Shown one piece after another: positions 35,901 through 42,460 of a stretch of 44,019 nucleotides of DNA. Under the pieces are notes generated by a model. That model saw nothing but the letters and a program-made list of their open reading frames with translations. It was not told the DNA's origin and searched no databases. Position numbers and translations under genes: made by a program. Within the stretch, counting starts at the first letter, position 1. Every line of letters starts with the position of its first letter. The DNA comes from an uncultured Prevotellaceae bacterium (lineage in GTDB: Bacteria; Bacteroidota; Bacteroidia; Bacteroidales; Bacteroidaceae), in the NCBI GenBank assembly GCA_902785945.1, contig CADAAR010000038.1, forward strand, positions 1-44,019, written 5' to 3'.

Positions 35901-36217
35901 CCATCTACGCTACTGCAGGAACCGCTAAGTTCTTCAACGACAACGGTGTGAAGGCTGTCAGCGTAGCATGGCCTGATGAGGAGGGCGAGAACGTCATGGA
36001 TCTCATCTCTCAGCACAAGGTTGGTCTCGTGATCAATGTGCCTAAGAACCACACCTCTCGTGAGCTCACCAATGGTTACAAGATCCGTCGTGGTGCCATC
36101 GACCACAACATTCCTCTGATGACCAACGTCCGTCTGGCCAAGGCCTTCATCGAGGCCTTCACCGCCATGAACCTCGACGACGTGAAGATCAAGAGCTGGC
36201 AGGAGTACAATAATTAA
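32960..36217 (+). CDS. carB: Carbamoyl-phosphate synthase, large subunit
   Basis: A 1085-residue synthase that makes carbamoyl phosphate from bicarbonate, ATP and ammonia for pyrimidines and arginine. It has two ATP-grasp halves: residues about 1-400 (GQAGEFDYSGSQALKALREE, then RSAYALGGLGSGI) and 555-940 (GSSVEFDWCSVNAINTARKL, then RPSYVLSGAAMNV). Between them is the oligomerisation domain. The last 140 residues are an MGS-like allosteric domain. The N-terminal wording (GSGALKIGQAGEFDYSGSQA, NPNIATIQT) resembles eukaryotic CAD/CPS1 more than E. coli CarB (GQACEFDYSGAQA). No carA is in the window, and the gene has its own promoter. Confidence 0.96.
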   Translation: MKKELKKVLVLGSGALKIGQAGEFDYSGSQALKALREEGIKSVLVNPNIATIQTSEGIADKVYFQPVNTHFVTEIIKKERPDGILLAFGGQTALNCGTELYQNGTLKEYGVEVLGTSVEAIMNTEDRDLFVKKLAEVDLKVPVSHAVESMEDALKAAHEIGFPIMIRSAYALGGLGSGICPDEKRFIELAESAFTFAPQILVEESLKGWKEIEFECIRDANDRCFTVASMENFDPLGIHTGESIVVAPTCSLREDQVKMLQELTIKCVKHLGIVGECNIQFAFNAETNDYRIIEINARLSRSSALASKATGYPLAFVAAKIALGYTLDQIGEMGTTSSAYVAPSLDYMICKIPRWDLTKFAGVSRQIGSSMKSVGEIMSIGRSFEEMIQKGLRMIGQGMHGFVGNDHTKFDNLDEELANPTDLRIFAIAQALEEGYTIERIEELTKIDIWFLERLKHIVDLKHELQKYNKLEELPDELLLEVKRCGFSDFQIARFVLKPGGGNMEKENLAVRKYRKEKGIMPSVKRIPTVASEHPELTNYLYFTYTHTPAFGNPQGEQYKPAHDINYYNNEKSVVVLGSGAYRIGSSVEFDWCSVNAINTARKLGYKSIMINYNPETVSTDYDMCDRLYFDELSLERVLDVIDLEQPRGVIVSVGGQIPNNLAMKLYRQGVPVLGTSPVDIDRAENRDKFSAMLDKLGIDQPSWQALTSFDDVKEFVAKVGYPVLVRPSYVLSGAAMNVCYDEEELHRFLNMATEVSKEFPVVVSKFMTETKEIEFDAVADKGEVIEYAISEHVEYAGVHSGDATMVFPAQHIYFSTIRQIKKIAHKIAAELNISGPFNIQFLAKNREVKVIECNLRASRSFPFVSKILKRNFIETATKIMLDAPYQKPEKSEFDIDRIGVKASQFSFARLQNADPVLGVDMSSTGEVGCLGDDLNEAMLNSLIATGYSIPKDAVLISSGGAKGKVSLLEPAQQLAKKGYTIYATAGTAKFFNDNGVKAVSVAWPDEEGENVMDLISQHKVGLVINVPKNHTSRELTNGYKIRRGAIDHNIPLMTNVRLAKAFIEAFTAMNLDDVKIKSWQEYNN

Positions 36218-36220
36218 GGA

Positions 36221-36243
36221 TTTCCCCCGCGGAGCGGGGGAAA
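36221..36243. promoter_or_regulatory. G/C-rich hairpin between carB and the IMPACT gene
   Basis: The perfect 10-bp stem TTTCCCCCGC / GCGGGGGAAA has a 3-nt loop and no U-run after it. It may be an attenuator, an RNA-processing site or a weak terminator. Confidence 0.5.
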
Positions 36244-36253
36244 CCTCATCGTT

Positions 36254-36838
36254 ATGAACGACGAATACAAGACATTGAAGAGCGGAGGCGAGGGCTACTA
36301 CACCGACAAGCGTAGCAAGTTCCTCGCCTTCGCTCATCATGTGTCTACCGTCGATGAAGTCAAAGACCTCATAGCAGGCTATCGCAAGAAATACTTCGAT
36401 GCCCGCCACGTGTGCTACGCCTATATGCTCGGCCCTGAGCGCACGGAGTTCCGTGCCAACGACGATGGCGAGCCCTCCAGCACAGCAGGCAAACCCATTC
36501 TCGGACAGATCAACAGCAACGAACTTACCGATATCCTCATCGTTGTGGTGCGCTACTATGGTGGTGTGAACCTGGGTACCAGCGGACTCATCGTCGCCTA
36601 TCGTGAAGCCGCTGCCGATGCCATCGCCCATTCAGAGATTGAGACCCGTCAGATAGAGGAGGTCATCACCTACTCGTTCGCCTACCCCATGATGAACGAT
36701 GTCATGCGCATCGTGAAAGACATGCAGCCACGCATTCTCTCGCAGACCTACGATAATACCTGCGAAATCAAACTCAGCATCCGCAAATCCGAGGCCGAGC
36801 AGCTAAAAAACCGCCTGGCAAAACTTTCTTTCGAATAA
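36254..36838 (+). CDS. YigZ/IMPACT family protein
   Basis: A 194-residue protein of the YigZ/IMPACT family (UPF0029), which in eukaryotes interacts with translation control; the bacterial role is unclear. The N-terminal IMPACT fold shows YYTDKRSKFLAFAHHV, the FDARHVCYAYMLGPERTEFR segment, ANDDGEPSSTAGKPIL and VVVRYYGGVNLGTSGLIVAY. The C-terminal 75 residues fit the DUF1949 ferredoxin-like part. It lies 36 bp after carB, separated by a hairpin, and may be partly co-transcribed with it. Confidence 0.92.
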   Translation: MNDEYKTLKSGGEGYYTDKRSKFLAFAHHVSTVDEVKDLIAGYRKKYFDARHVCYAYMLGPERTEFRANDDGEPSSTAGKPILGQINSNELTDILIVVVRYYGGVNLGTSGLIVAYREAAADAIAHSEIETRQIEEVITYSFAYPMMNDVMRIVKDMQPRILSQTYDNTCEIKLSIRKSEAEQLKNRLAKLSFE

Positions 36839-36851
36839 AAACCCATTAAAA

Positions 36852-36883
36852 TTTGGTGGAATCGGAAAAAGTTGTTACCTTTG
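36852..36883 (+). promoter_or_regulatory. Promoter of tRNA-Ser(CGA)
   Basis: TTTG at 36852-36855, a 20-bp spacer and TACCTTTG at 36876-36883. It shares most positions with the tRNA-Ser(GCU) promoter, including the CGGAAAA spacer segment. Confidence 0.85.
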
Positions 36884-36903
36884 CATCCGCTTAGGCGCTA
36901 ATC

Positions 36904-36991
36904 GGAGAGTTGGCAGAGTGATCGATCGCGCTGGACTCGAAATCCGGTATACCCCTTTCGGGTATCGGGGGTTTGAATCCCTCACTCTCCG
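36904..36991 (+). tRNA. tRNA-Ser(CGA)
   Basis: An 88-nt class II tRNA. The acceptor stem GGAGAGT / ACTCTCC is followed by discriminator G. The anticodon arm is CTGGA-CTCGAAA-TCCGG (anticodon CGA, one T-G pair). The long variable arm TACCCCTTTCGGGTA is a strong hairpin. CCA is not encoded. Confidence 0.95.
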
Positions 36992-37004
36992 CACTTAAAC
37001 CAGA

Positions 37005-37035
37005 AAAAGAGAGTCATCACGGCTCTCTTTTCTTT
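37005..37035 (+). terminator. Terminator after tRNA-Ser(CGA)
   Basis: AAAAGAGAG / CTCTCTTTT is a 9-bp stem with a 9-nt loop, followed by CTTTT. Confidence 0.8.
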
Positions 37036-37060
37036 TAATCACCCACGCGAGGCAGATGTG

Positions 37061-37162
37061 ATGATCACAGAGATCACAGAAGCTCCCTATTACGTGCAGA
37101 CGGACGCCCGCCTGGCGGCTCCACTGCTGAACGAGAAATACGGCTTGGTTTACGCCTACTAG
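37061..37162 (+). CDS. Possible 33-residue micropeptide
   Basis: An ATG frame of 34 codons reading MITEITEAPYYVQTDARLAA and ending GLVYAY. Its third codon positions are C/G-rich, like the real genes here, which is the main argument for coding. It has no clear promoter and lies between the tRNA terminator and the convergent M15 gene. It may instead be the remnant of a larger gene. Confidence 0.25.
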   Translation: MITEITEAPYYVQTDARLAAPLLNEKYGLVYAY

Positions 37163-37174
37163 ATAATCAGGGAG

Positions 37175-37681
37175 TTACCTGCAGTCGAAGAGGATCTTCC
37201 TGCGATTATCTTTCGGCCTTACCGCGAAGTGAATCCAATAGGTGGTGCCGCGCTTCTCTTGGATGAGCTCATCGAACACCCAGCCGTTTTCATCAGCCGT
37301 ATCGAGCAACAGACAGGCATAACGTATCATCTTCTCCGGCCCCAGACACCTGATGTCGACGGCACAACCCGTCAAATGATTCGAGCCCTTCGCTCCCCCA
37401 CATTTCATATTCACCTGCTCCGAGCGATATCCGCTGGAGATCAATACGGGAATCTCCTCCCCCGACCTATCACTGGGGCCTGGCCCCAGCGATAGGTTTC
37501 CATACTTCCGATTATACCTTTCCCTCAGCATCTCCAGCCACCCACACAGGCGCTTTAAATTCTCAATCGCCACATGACTTGGAATATTCCCATCGCTCGT
37601 ATGATAACTTGTTTTGGTGAGCTCTCCCAGCGTAAAATGCGGGGAGAGCTTTGCTTGTTTATTCAATTCTACTTCTTTCAT
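37175..37681 (-). CDS. M15-type peptidoglycan peptidase
   Basis: A 168-residue D,D/L,D-carboxypeptidase-like protein of the M15_3 type. Zinc-site residues are visible as SNHLTGCAVDI (H102 and D109) and TYWIHFAV (H151). The N-terminal LSPHFTLGELTKTSYH is typical of this group, found in phages and mobile elements. Residues 62-72 (NLSLGPGPSDR) are encoded by a 33-bp palindrome inserted before the conserved PVLISSGYRSEQVN. There is no signal peptide, as in phage endolysins. It is the last gene of the primase operon. Start MKEVEL is chosen over an upstream TTG. Confidence 0.85.
   Translation of the reverse strand: MKEVELNKQAKLSPHFTLGELTKTSYHTSDGNIPSHVAIENLKRLCGWLEMLRERYNRKYGNLSLGPGPSDRSGEEIPVLISSGYRSEQVNMKCGGAKGSNHLTGCAVDIRCLGPEKMIRYACLLLDTADENGWVFDELIQEKRGTTYWIHFAVRPKDNRRKILFDCR
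37465..37497. repeat. 33-bp palindrome inside the M15 gene
   Basis: ACCTATCACTGGGGCC-T-GGCCCCAGCGATAGGT has 16-bp arms with one mismatch. It differs from the GGGGAC family but sits in-frame in the same way. Confidence 0.85.
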
Positions 37682-37691
37682 TTTAATTTTC

Positions 37692-37717
37692 AAATTGTCG
37701 AATTGTCGAATTGTCGA
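37692..37717. repeat. 8-bp tandem repeat AATTGTCG x3
   Basis: Three consecutive AATTGTCG units lie between the primase-helicase stop and the M15 start. The TCGAAT/ATTCGA-like junctions make it partly palindromic. It may be a short protein-binding array or chance. Confidence 0.6.
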
Positions 37718-40387
37718 CTAAATAATGTTATTTACTAATTTCTTATACATGCCTGTAGACTCACCCTCAGTGATGATAGCTATACATTTGTCAGATGTTA
37801 AGCGCTCCAACTTCTTAAGTGCTGTCTTGTCCTTCGTATAACCGAAACATTTCATGACATCCGCTTTTGAGAACACCTGTGGAAGACGAGCATACCCCTC
37901 AACAGACTTATTATAATGTCGTTTGCCGGTTATCTGCACATCATTATTCATGTCGTCAAAGTACTTCTCAGCCATCACCCCGAAGAAATGCTGCTGCGTG
38001 GCATACTGAATACGGGCAATCAGTTCACAGAGTTTCCAGTCTGTATCATCCACCTCATAATCACCCGTCCAGTAGTTGCCTTGCTGGTGAATGCTCTCCC
38101 AATGGCGCATATCGATGAAGGGCGCAGAGTAGTTCAGAGCGTGATAAGGCACACGCTTCAACATCAGTTCATTAGCCTCGCTCTGGTCTTCCTCACAATC
38201 CGCCATGCGGTTCTCAGTCCATTCGTAGAGATGCTTCACCAATGGCCAGAGCGGAAGCTCACCATAGCGGGAGTCCAGCTTATAGGCCCAAGTCTTCATT
38301 CTGTCCAGCCGCTGCCAATCAATGGCCGATTTTTCCTCAAACTTAATCATCTGGAAATTCGTCTTTGGCATCGGGATCACAGCCAGTCGCGTAGAGAGAC
38401 CACTACCGAAGTTGCGTTCATTCACCTTTTTCTTCAGTGCTATGGGCGTGCCGGTATAGATGTAGTTCCACACCACGCTGAATTCATCTACAGGCGAATC
38501 CGAGTTCTGATACATCTGTCCATCCTCTTCGTTGTGAAAAGCCTTCAACTCCATACTCTGCTTGTTAATCCACGATCCACCCTGCTGAAGCATGATAGAA
38601 TTGTCTAACTCTGTATCAAAGGTCATCATATGCAGCGAGATTTCCTTGCCATCGATGGTTTCCTTGGCATTGAGCATATCCTGAATCAGCTGACCATTCG
38701 AGGTTCTGGCCGGATGGATGCGGATGATACCCTGAGGCTTATCCTTACCTTCTTTATTGGCAGCCTTCTTCTTCTGATCCTGCTTATAGCGGTTCAAAGC
38801 GGCCTTTCCTGCTTTGTCTGCTGCAGCGATGGGTGCTGACAGAATCTTATAAAGCGAATTTGCCATTGACTTGTTCGATGCAGGATGGCCAATGATATAC
38901 AGCGAGCAATTCAGTCTGCGCTCTTCTTCCGGACGATGATAGAAGCTGTACCAGCATCTGGTCATCAAGGTCATCAATGTGCCACCAGCCACGAACAATG
39001 CCGCAGGATACTGGCTGCGCTTCAAGCCAGAGCAGACATCTTTCAAAAGAGGAAAATCCTCAAACATCGCTTCAATCTCCTTACCCCAGCCGTCCAACAT
39101 ATCATTCAAGATAGAAGCTTTCGACCTCCCATCGCACAATGGGGACGGTCCCTTTTGTGAGATTATATCCTGATAATTCAGTCCGGTGACGGTTTTCACC
39201 GCTTCAAGCATGGCCTTGGATGGCTGCGAGTTCGCATACTTCTTCTCTTTCTGCGCCACGCACTCCGCGGCTGATTCCACCGTCTGCGCCACGTCCTCAT
39301 CGCGCTCTGCGATGATCTCCTTGACCCAACTCTGTGCTTCGATAATACGCTGCACGGCTTTCCTGTCACCATCGAGCATGAGGAGCAGATCCGTGGCGAG
39401 CTTAAGACTCTCCTTGTGTCTGTTGCTGTCATCAGCGCAAGGCAGCTTGTCGCCATAGCGAGCATCAATAATACCTTGAATATCATACCCTCTCCATTTT
39501 ATGGCGTTGAACCCGGTGACACATGGGGACTGGCATTTGTGTGCTGTCGCAGACGGCACAGAAGTGCCTGTCCCCTTTGTGTCGCCGCTAGCAGCTTCAC
39601 CCTTAGAAGGAAACTCATGATATAATGGTTGAGTTCTCTTCTGGCGGTACTCAGGCGTGAATCGCCTGTCGAAATCTTCATCATAATAATCAAATAATGT
39701 GTCGTCAATAAATAAGATATCCTCCTCCTTCGGAGCAAAAGAGTTACGAGTAGCATCGATACAGCTTTCATCAGGCTTCTGTCCTAAGGCTTCGGCAAAT
39801 ACAATCTGATTGTCTGCCAGATTACCATCCTCGATATTGGCCGTAAAGATGATACGGATGCCAAAGCTACTGCTGGTGATATGCACCAACTTCACACGCG
39901 CCATCAGTTCCTGATTGTCACGCAACTGATACCAGATTTGCATCGGATTCTCCACATGATCTATGTCGAGCATCACCAAACCATTTAAATGGCAATCAGC
40001 CAGGCGACGATGGCGGAAGGGTTTGCCTTTCTCTGTCTGCGTCTCATCAAACTCATAACAGCTATAGATAAACGCCACAGAGTTATCCTTGATCTCCTGC
40101 GCAAAGGCCAGCAGTTTCTCGGCATCGCTCTTCGCTTCCCAAGCCTTCTTGGCAGCTTCACGCTTCAGATTCTGCTTCTTCAACAGGAACTTCTGATAAT
40201 CCGCATTATTAAGCCAAGTCTGAATCGCCGCCACGCCCTGCGTCTTCGAAGCCTCAACAGCAGCTATAATGGCTCTGCGGGCATCAATGCGCCAGGCCGT
40301 ATTCGGTTTCCTGACCTGTGCCCAGAACTCTTCCTTCGAACAAGGAAGAGCCTGGGAGAAGTGAGTATTCTCTTGGAATGTGATCAT
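37718..40387 (-). CDS. BT4734/VirE-N primase fused to DUF3987 helicase-like domain
   Basis: An 889-residue protein. Residues about 45-250 fit the BT4734-like/VirE_N fold, related to archaeo-eukaryotic primases, with the acidic motif LVMLDIDHV (D141, D143) and SSSFGIRIIFTANIE. After a linker, residues about 440-800 are a DUF3987-type P-loop domain with the Walker A-like IIGHPASNKSMA near residue 498 and an acidic LHMMTFDTELDNS. Such proteins are thought to start replication of Bacteroidales mobile elements. Two palindromes interrupt linkers at about residues 269-290 and 410-418. It is preceded by a small protein gene with a 3-bp gap. Confidence 0.85.
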   Translation of the reverse strand: MITFQENTHFSQALPCSKEEFWAQVRKPNTAWRIDARRAIIAAVEASKTQGVAAIQTWLNNADYQKFLLKKQNLKREAAKKAWEAKSDAEKLLAFAQEIKDNSVAFIYSCYEFDETQTEKGKPFRHRRLADCHLNGLVMLDIDHVENPMQIWYQLRDNQELMARVKLVHITSSSFGIRIIFTANIEDGNLADNQIVFAEALGQKPDESCIDATRNSFAPKEEDILFIDDTLFDYYDEDFDRRFTPEYRQKRTQPLYHEFPSKGEAASGDTKGTGTSVPSATAHKCQSPCVTGFNAIKWRGYDIQGIIDARYGDKLPCADDSNRHKESLKLATDLLLMLDGDRKAVQRIIEAQSWVKEIIAERDEDVAQTVESAAECVAQKEKKYANSQPSKAMLEAVKTVTGLNYQDIISQKGPSPLCDGRSKASILNDMLDGWGKEIEAMFEDFPLLKDVCSGLKRSQYPAALFVAGGTLMTLMTRCWYSFYHRPEEERRLNCSLYIIGHPASNKSMANSLYKILSAPIAAADKAGKAALNRYKQDQKKKAANKEGKDKPQGIIRIHPARTSNGQLIQDMLNAKETIDGKEISLHMMTFDTELDNSIMLQQGGSWINKQSMELKAFHNEEDGQMYQNSDSPVDEFSVVWNYIYTGTPIALKKKVNERNFGSGLSTRLAVIPMPKTNFQMIKFEEKSAIDWQRLDRMKTWAYKLDSRYGELPLWPLVKHLYEWTENRMADCEEDQSEANELMLKRVPYHALNYSAPFIDMRHWESIHQQGNYWTGDYEVDDTDWKLCELIARIQYATQQHFFGVMAEKYFDDMNNDVQITGKRHYNKSVEGYARLPQVFSKADVMKCFGYTKDKTALKKLERLTSDKCIAIITEGESTGMYKKLVNNII
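39135..39159. repeat. 25-bp palindrome inside the primase gene
   Basis: CACAATGGGGAC-G-GTCCCTTTTGTG pairs with one mismatch and one wobble around a central G. It carries the GGGGAC core of the longer elements. Confidence 0.75.
39518..39583. repeat. REPIN-like 66-bp palindrome inside the primase gene
   Basis: The outer arms GACACA-TGGGGACTGGCA and TGCCTGTCCCCTTTGTGTC enclose an inner hairpin TGTGCTGTC-GCA-GACGGCACA. The length is a multiple of three. Read from the minus strand it encodes a GTGTSVPSATAHKCQSPC peptide. Confidence 0.85.
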
Positions 40388-40390
40388 GGG

Positions 40391-40678
40391 CTACAGGTTT
40401 TGAATGTCCGTAATATAGAATACGTTCTCATGACGGTCATGATTGTCGCCCCAAGTGCGAACCTTCCAGAATCCCTTCACGATGTAAGGCACCTGCTGGT
40501 CATACTGCGTGTCGCGGTTCTTGCTGGCAGCCTCGCCCGTCAATTCGCCATAGAAGGAATCGCCACCTCTTTTGAGAACAAATCCACGACTCTTGAAATA
40601 CTCCGCAGTGCCGTCCTGCTTCTGATACTGGCGCTCAGAGTATGCGCCCACCTCTGTTATTGTTACTAATGCTTCCAT
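40391..40678 (-). CDS. Small protein, possibly OB-fold
   Basis: A 95-residue protein of unknown family. It is rich in strands with aromatic and basic residues (GFVLKRGGDSFYGELTGEAA, then GFWKVRTWGD), a pattern that loosely recalls single-strand DNA-binding OB folds, but no signature is definite. It lies 3 bp upstream of the primase-helicase and 2 bp downstream of the next gene, so it is surely in the operon. A replication accessory role is inferred only from position. Confidence 0.6.
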   Translation of the reverse strand: MEALVTITEVGAYSERQYQKQDGTAEYFKSRGFVLKRGGDSFYGELTGEAASKNRDTQYDQQVPYIVKGFWKVRTWGDNHDRHENVFYITDIQNL

Positions 40679-40680
40679 TG

Positions 40681-41181
40681 TTAATTCTGTTTTGAGTTAA
40701 ACACTTTCAATATCTCTGAGTAGTTTGCCCCGATAACCTTGGCCATTTCAGCCTGCAGCTGCAAAAGTTCGCGCTCTACAGTGGGACCACAGTCCAGGTT
40801 CGTCTGTATAATCACCTGCTTCTGCGTCTTGTTCAGATACACCTTCAACTTCGGATTCTCATAGAGCAACTTGCCCTTCACCTTCAGCTTCAGCTCACTC
40901 TTAAGTTCGCCCTTCGTCAACTCCGCAAACTGTTCCTGCATCGTTGCCACGGGATCCGGATCGTTGGCATCCACGTTGATGTGGATAGAGTAAGAGCTCT
41001 CTTTCTCGCCCTCCGACTTGTAGAAGCTGCTCTTGCCTTTCTGCTTGATCATTCGGCGATTGCTCTCCTTCTGAGTCTCGGGATTAACCACTACGACATC
41101 ATTGCCGTACATTTTCACTCTGGCCCTAAAGGCCTTCACCGGCTTACCTTCCGGCTTTTCAATAAATTGTTGTTCGTTCAT
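40681..41181 (-). CDS. Operon protein of unknown function
   Basis: A 166-residue soluble, Lys/Glu-rich protein without recognised domain. The middle is strand-rich (SSYSIHINVDANDPDPVATM, KLKVYLNKTQKQVIIQTNLD) and the last 35 residues are helical (VERELLQLQAEMAKVIGAN). It sits between the Rha-type regulator (12 bp) and the small possible OB-fold gene (2 bp). Conserved placement next to primases would support a replication role, but this was not checked. Confidence 0.6.
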   Translation of the reverse strand: MNEQQFIEKPEGKPVKAFRARVKMYGNDVVVVNPETQKESNRRMIKQKGKSSFYKSEGEKESSYSIHINVDANDPDPVATMQEQFAELTKGELKSELKLKVKGKLLYENPKLKVYLNKTQKQVIIQTNLDCGPTVERELLQLQAEMAKVIGANYSEILKVFNSKQN

Positions 41182-41193
41182 ATTGTTATTTTT

Positions 41194-41934
41194 TTAGTTA
41201 TTCAAATAATAGAGGTGCCTGATGAATTCCATGCCCTCCGGTGTCCAGACCAGATAGAAGCGCTCTTTCTTTTCACCTTCGAGAGAGAAATAGTGGAATG
41301 CCCTTTCTTTGGCAAAGCCCGAACCCTCGTACTTCGGTGTCAGATAGTAACGGCCGTCTCTGCGGAACTGGATATCCTGTTTCACCAAGAACTGATTCAG
41401 TTCCTTCACCGAAGTCTTCAGCATCTCAGCCACTTCGCTAATGGTGAAGCAACCGTCTGCAGGCGCGTTCTCTTTTTCAATCTGCCCCCTGCGAATCTCA
41501 TCGCCCTTCCTCAGTATCTCCCTTTCCGTCGTCAGCAGCTTCGGGGAAGCACACGGGGACTGGCTCATCTGTGATGTCGCCCGCGATGTCACAGAAGTGC
41601 CTGTCCCCTGTGTGCGGACGTTAGCGCGCTCCAGCTCTTCCCAGCGCAACACCAACTTCGCCCTCGACACATCGTCGTACTTAGTCGCGATGTACAGGCA
41701 CTCCAGTTTTGTGAGCGCATAGACCGTTCTCAAACGGTAGCCGTTGTTAGGAAGATTCTCCCGGATTTGCATCTGCTCAAATTTGAGCTGATGTAACTTT
41801 TCCCATGCCGGCTCCATGTTTCTGATGTCACGCAGCACGTTTCTGTGCTCCTTTCCAGTCAGCTTTGCAATGTCCAGCGAGGTGATAATCTGCTCACCAT
41901 TCTCATTAAAGAGTTTTGTGATTCCTGTTCCCAT
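41194..41934 (-). CDS. Rha/KilA-C-type phage regulator
   Basis: A 246-residue regulator of phage or mobile-element type. The N-terminal 90 residues resemble Rha (ITSLDIAKLTGKEHRNVLRD, then YALTKLECLYIATKY with the typical Rha end). The C-terminal 95 residues resemble a KilA-C/ANT domain (TISEVAEMLKTSVKELNQFL, DGRYYLTPKY). Between them residues about 107-129 are encoded by a 65-bp REPIN-like palindrome, giving TGTSVTSRATSQMSQSPC. It likely controls the element's operon. It starts 9 bp after the upstream gene. Confidence 0.8.
   Translation of the reverse strand: MGTGITKLFNENGEQIITSLDIAKLTGKEHRNVLRDIRNMEPAWEKLHQLKFEQMQIRENLPNNGYRLRTVYALTKLECLYIATKYDDVSRAKLVLRWEELERANVRTQGTGTSVTSRATSQMSQSPCASPKLLTTEREILRKGDEIRRGQIEKENAPADGCFTISEVAEMLKTSVKELNQFLVKQDIQFRRDGRYYLTPKYEGSGFAKERAFHYFSLEGEKKERFYLVWTPEGMEFIRHLYYLNN
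41550..41614. repeat. REPIN-like 65-bp palindrome inside the Rha-type gene
   Basis: CACACGGGGACTGGCT and AGTGCCTGTCCCCTGTGTG enclose an inner hairpin CTGTGATGTCGC / GCGATGTCACAG. It is close to the copy at 39518-39583 in length, orientation and sequence. Confidence 0.85.
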
Positions 41935-41943
41935 ACGCGTACA

Positions 41944-42306
41944 TTAGTTTTTCATGGATAGATTTCTCATTCTGCTGCGCTCGCTCTTCTTCAGGATGTC
42001 GTGCTCCTCGGCAATCATCATATAGCCGAGATCCAGGATAATGTCAGCCGACATCACACCCGTGGTATGCGCCACATGATACTTGGCAAAGTCCACGAAA
42101 TCATCAGCCATCTCCAGCTGCATGTCCTCGTCAAATCCTCTTACGAGCATGATCAGCGTGCCGTAGAGCACCGGCGACACCTTGTCTTCCAGTCCCGTCA
42201 TCACCTGTTCAGCTACGCGATCAATCTGGTGGTCAGCAATCAGATTCGCATGAATCATTCTCACGCCTTTGGTCCTTTTACGAACCGTTGTAAAGTTTTT
42301 CTTCAT
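41944..42306 (-). CDS. First gene of the primase operon, unknown function
   Basis: A 120-residue helical protein with a basic N-terminus (MKKNFTTVRKRTKG). The middle has MTGLEDKVSPVLYGTLIMLV and a negatively charged helix. I do not recognise the family. It follows a TAATTTTG box (42386-42393) by 79 nt and opens the operon ending in the M15 gene. The leader contains the hairpin GTCGCC / GGCGAC. Confidence 0.6.
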   Translation of the reverse strand: MKKNFTTVRKRTKGVRMIHANLIADHQIDRVAEQVMTGLEDKVSPVLYGTLIMLVRGFDEDMQLEMADDFVDFAKYHVAHTTGVMSADIILDLGYMMIAEEHDILKKSERSRMRNLSMKN

Positions 42307-42385
42307 CTTTGAAGCTTTGTTTTACGTCGCCCCCTTCAAGGCGACTTTTGATTATTATTACTGTTGTTTGTTAAGTTTCTGATTG

Positions 42386-42393
42386 CAAAATTA
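42386..42393 (-). promoter_or_regulatory. Promoter box of the primase operon
   Basis: TAATTTTG on the minus strand, between the upstream terminator hairpin and the first operon gene. Confidence 0.6.
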
Positions 42394-42398
42394 GGCAT

Positions 42399-42434
42399 AA
42401 AAAAAGGCATCCCACTGCTTTGCAATGGAATGCC
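42399..42434 (-). terminator. Terminator of the upstream leftward unit
   Basis: GGCATTCCATTGC / GCAGTGGGATGCC form a 13-bp stem (two wobbles) with an AAA loop, followed by seven T on the minus strand. Confidence 0.85.
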
Positions 42435-42460
42435 AATTTCTTGCCAACGGCTTGCCAAAA

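Noticed and set aside
35669-36631. 320-codon frame antisense to carB and the IMPACT gene
   Set aside because: It spans the end of one certain gene and most of another on the opposite strand, with no start context.
40391-40678. Calling the 95-residue protein a single-strand DNA-binding protein
   Set aside because: Only a loose strand/aromatic pattern and position next to a primase support it; no SSB signature is present, so it is left as a possible OB-fold.
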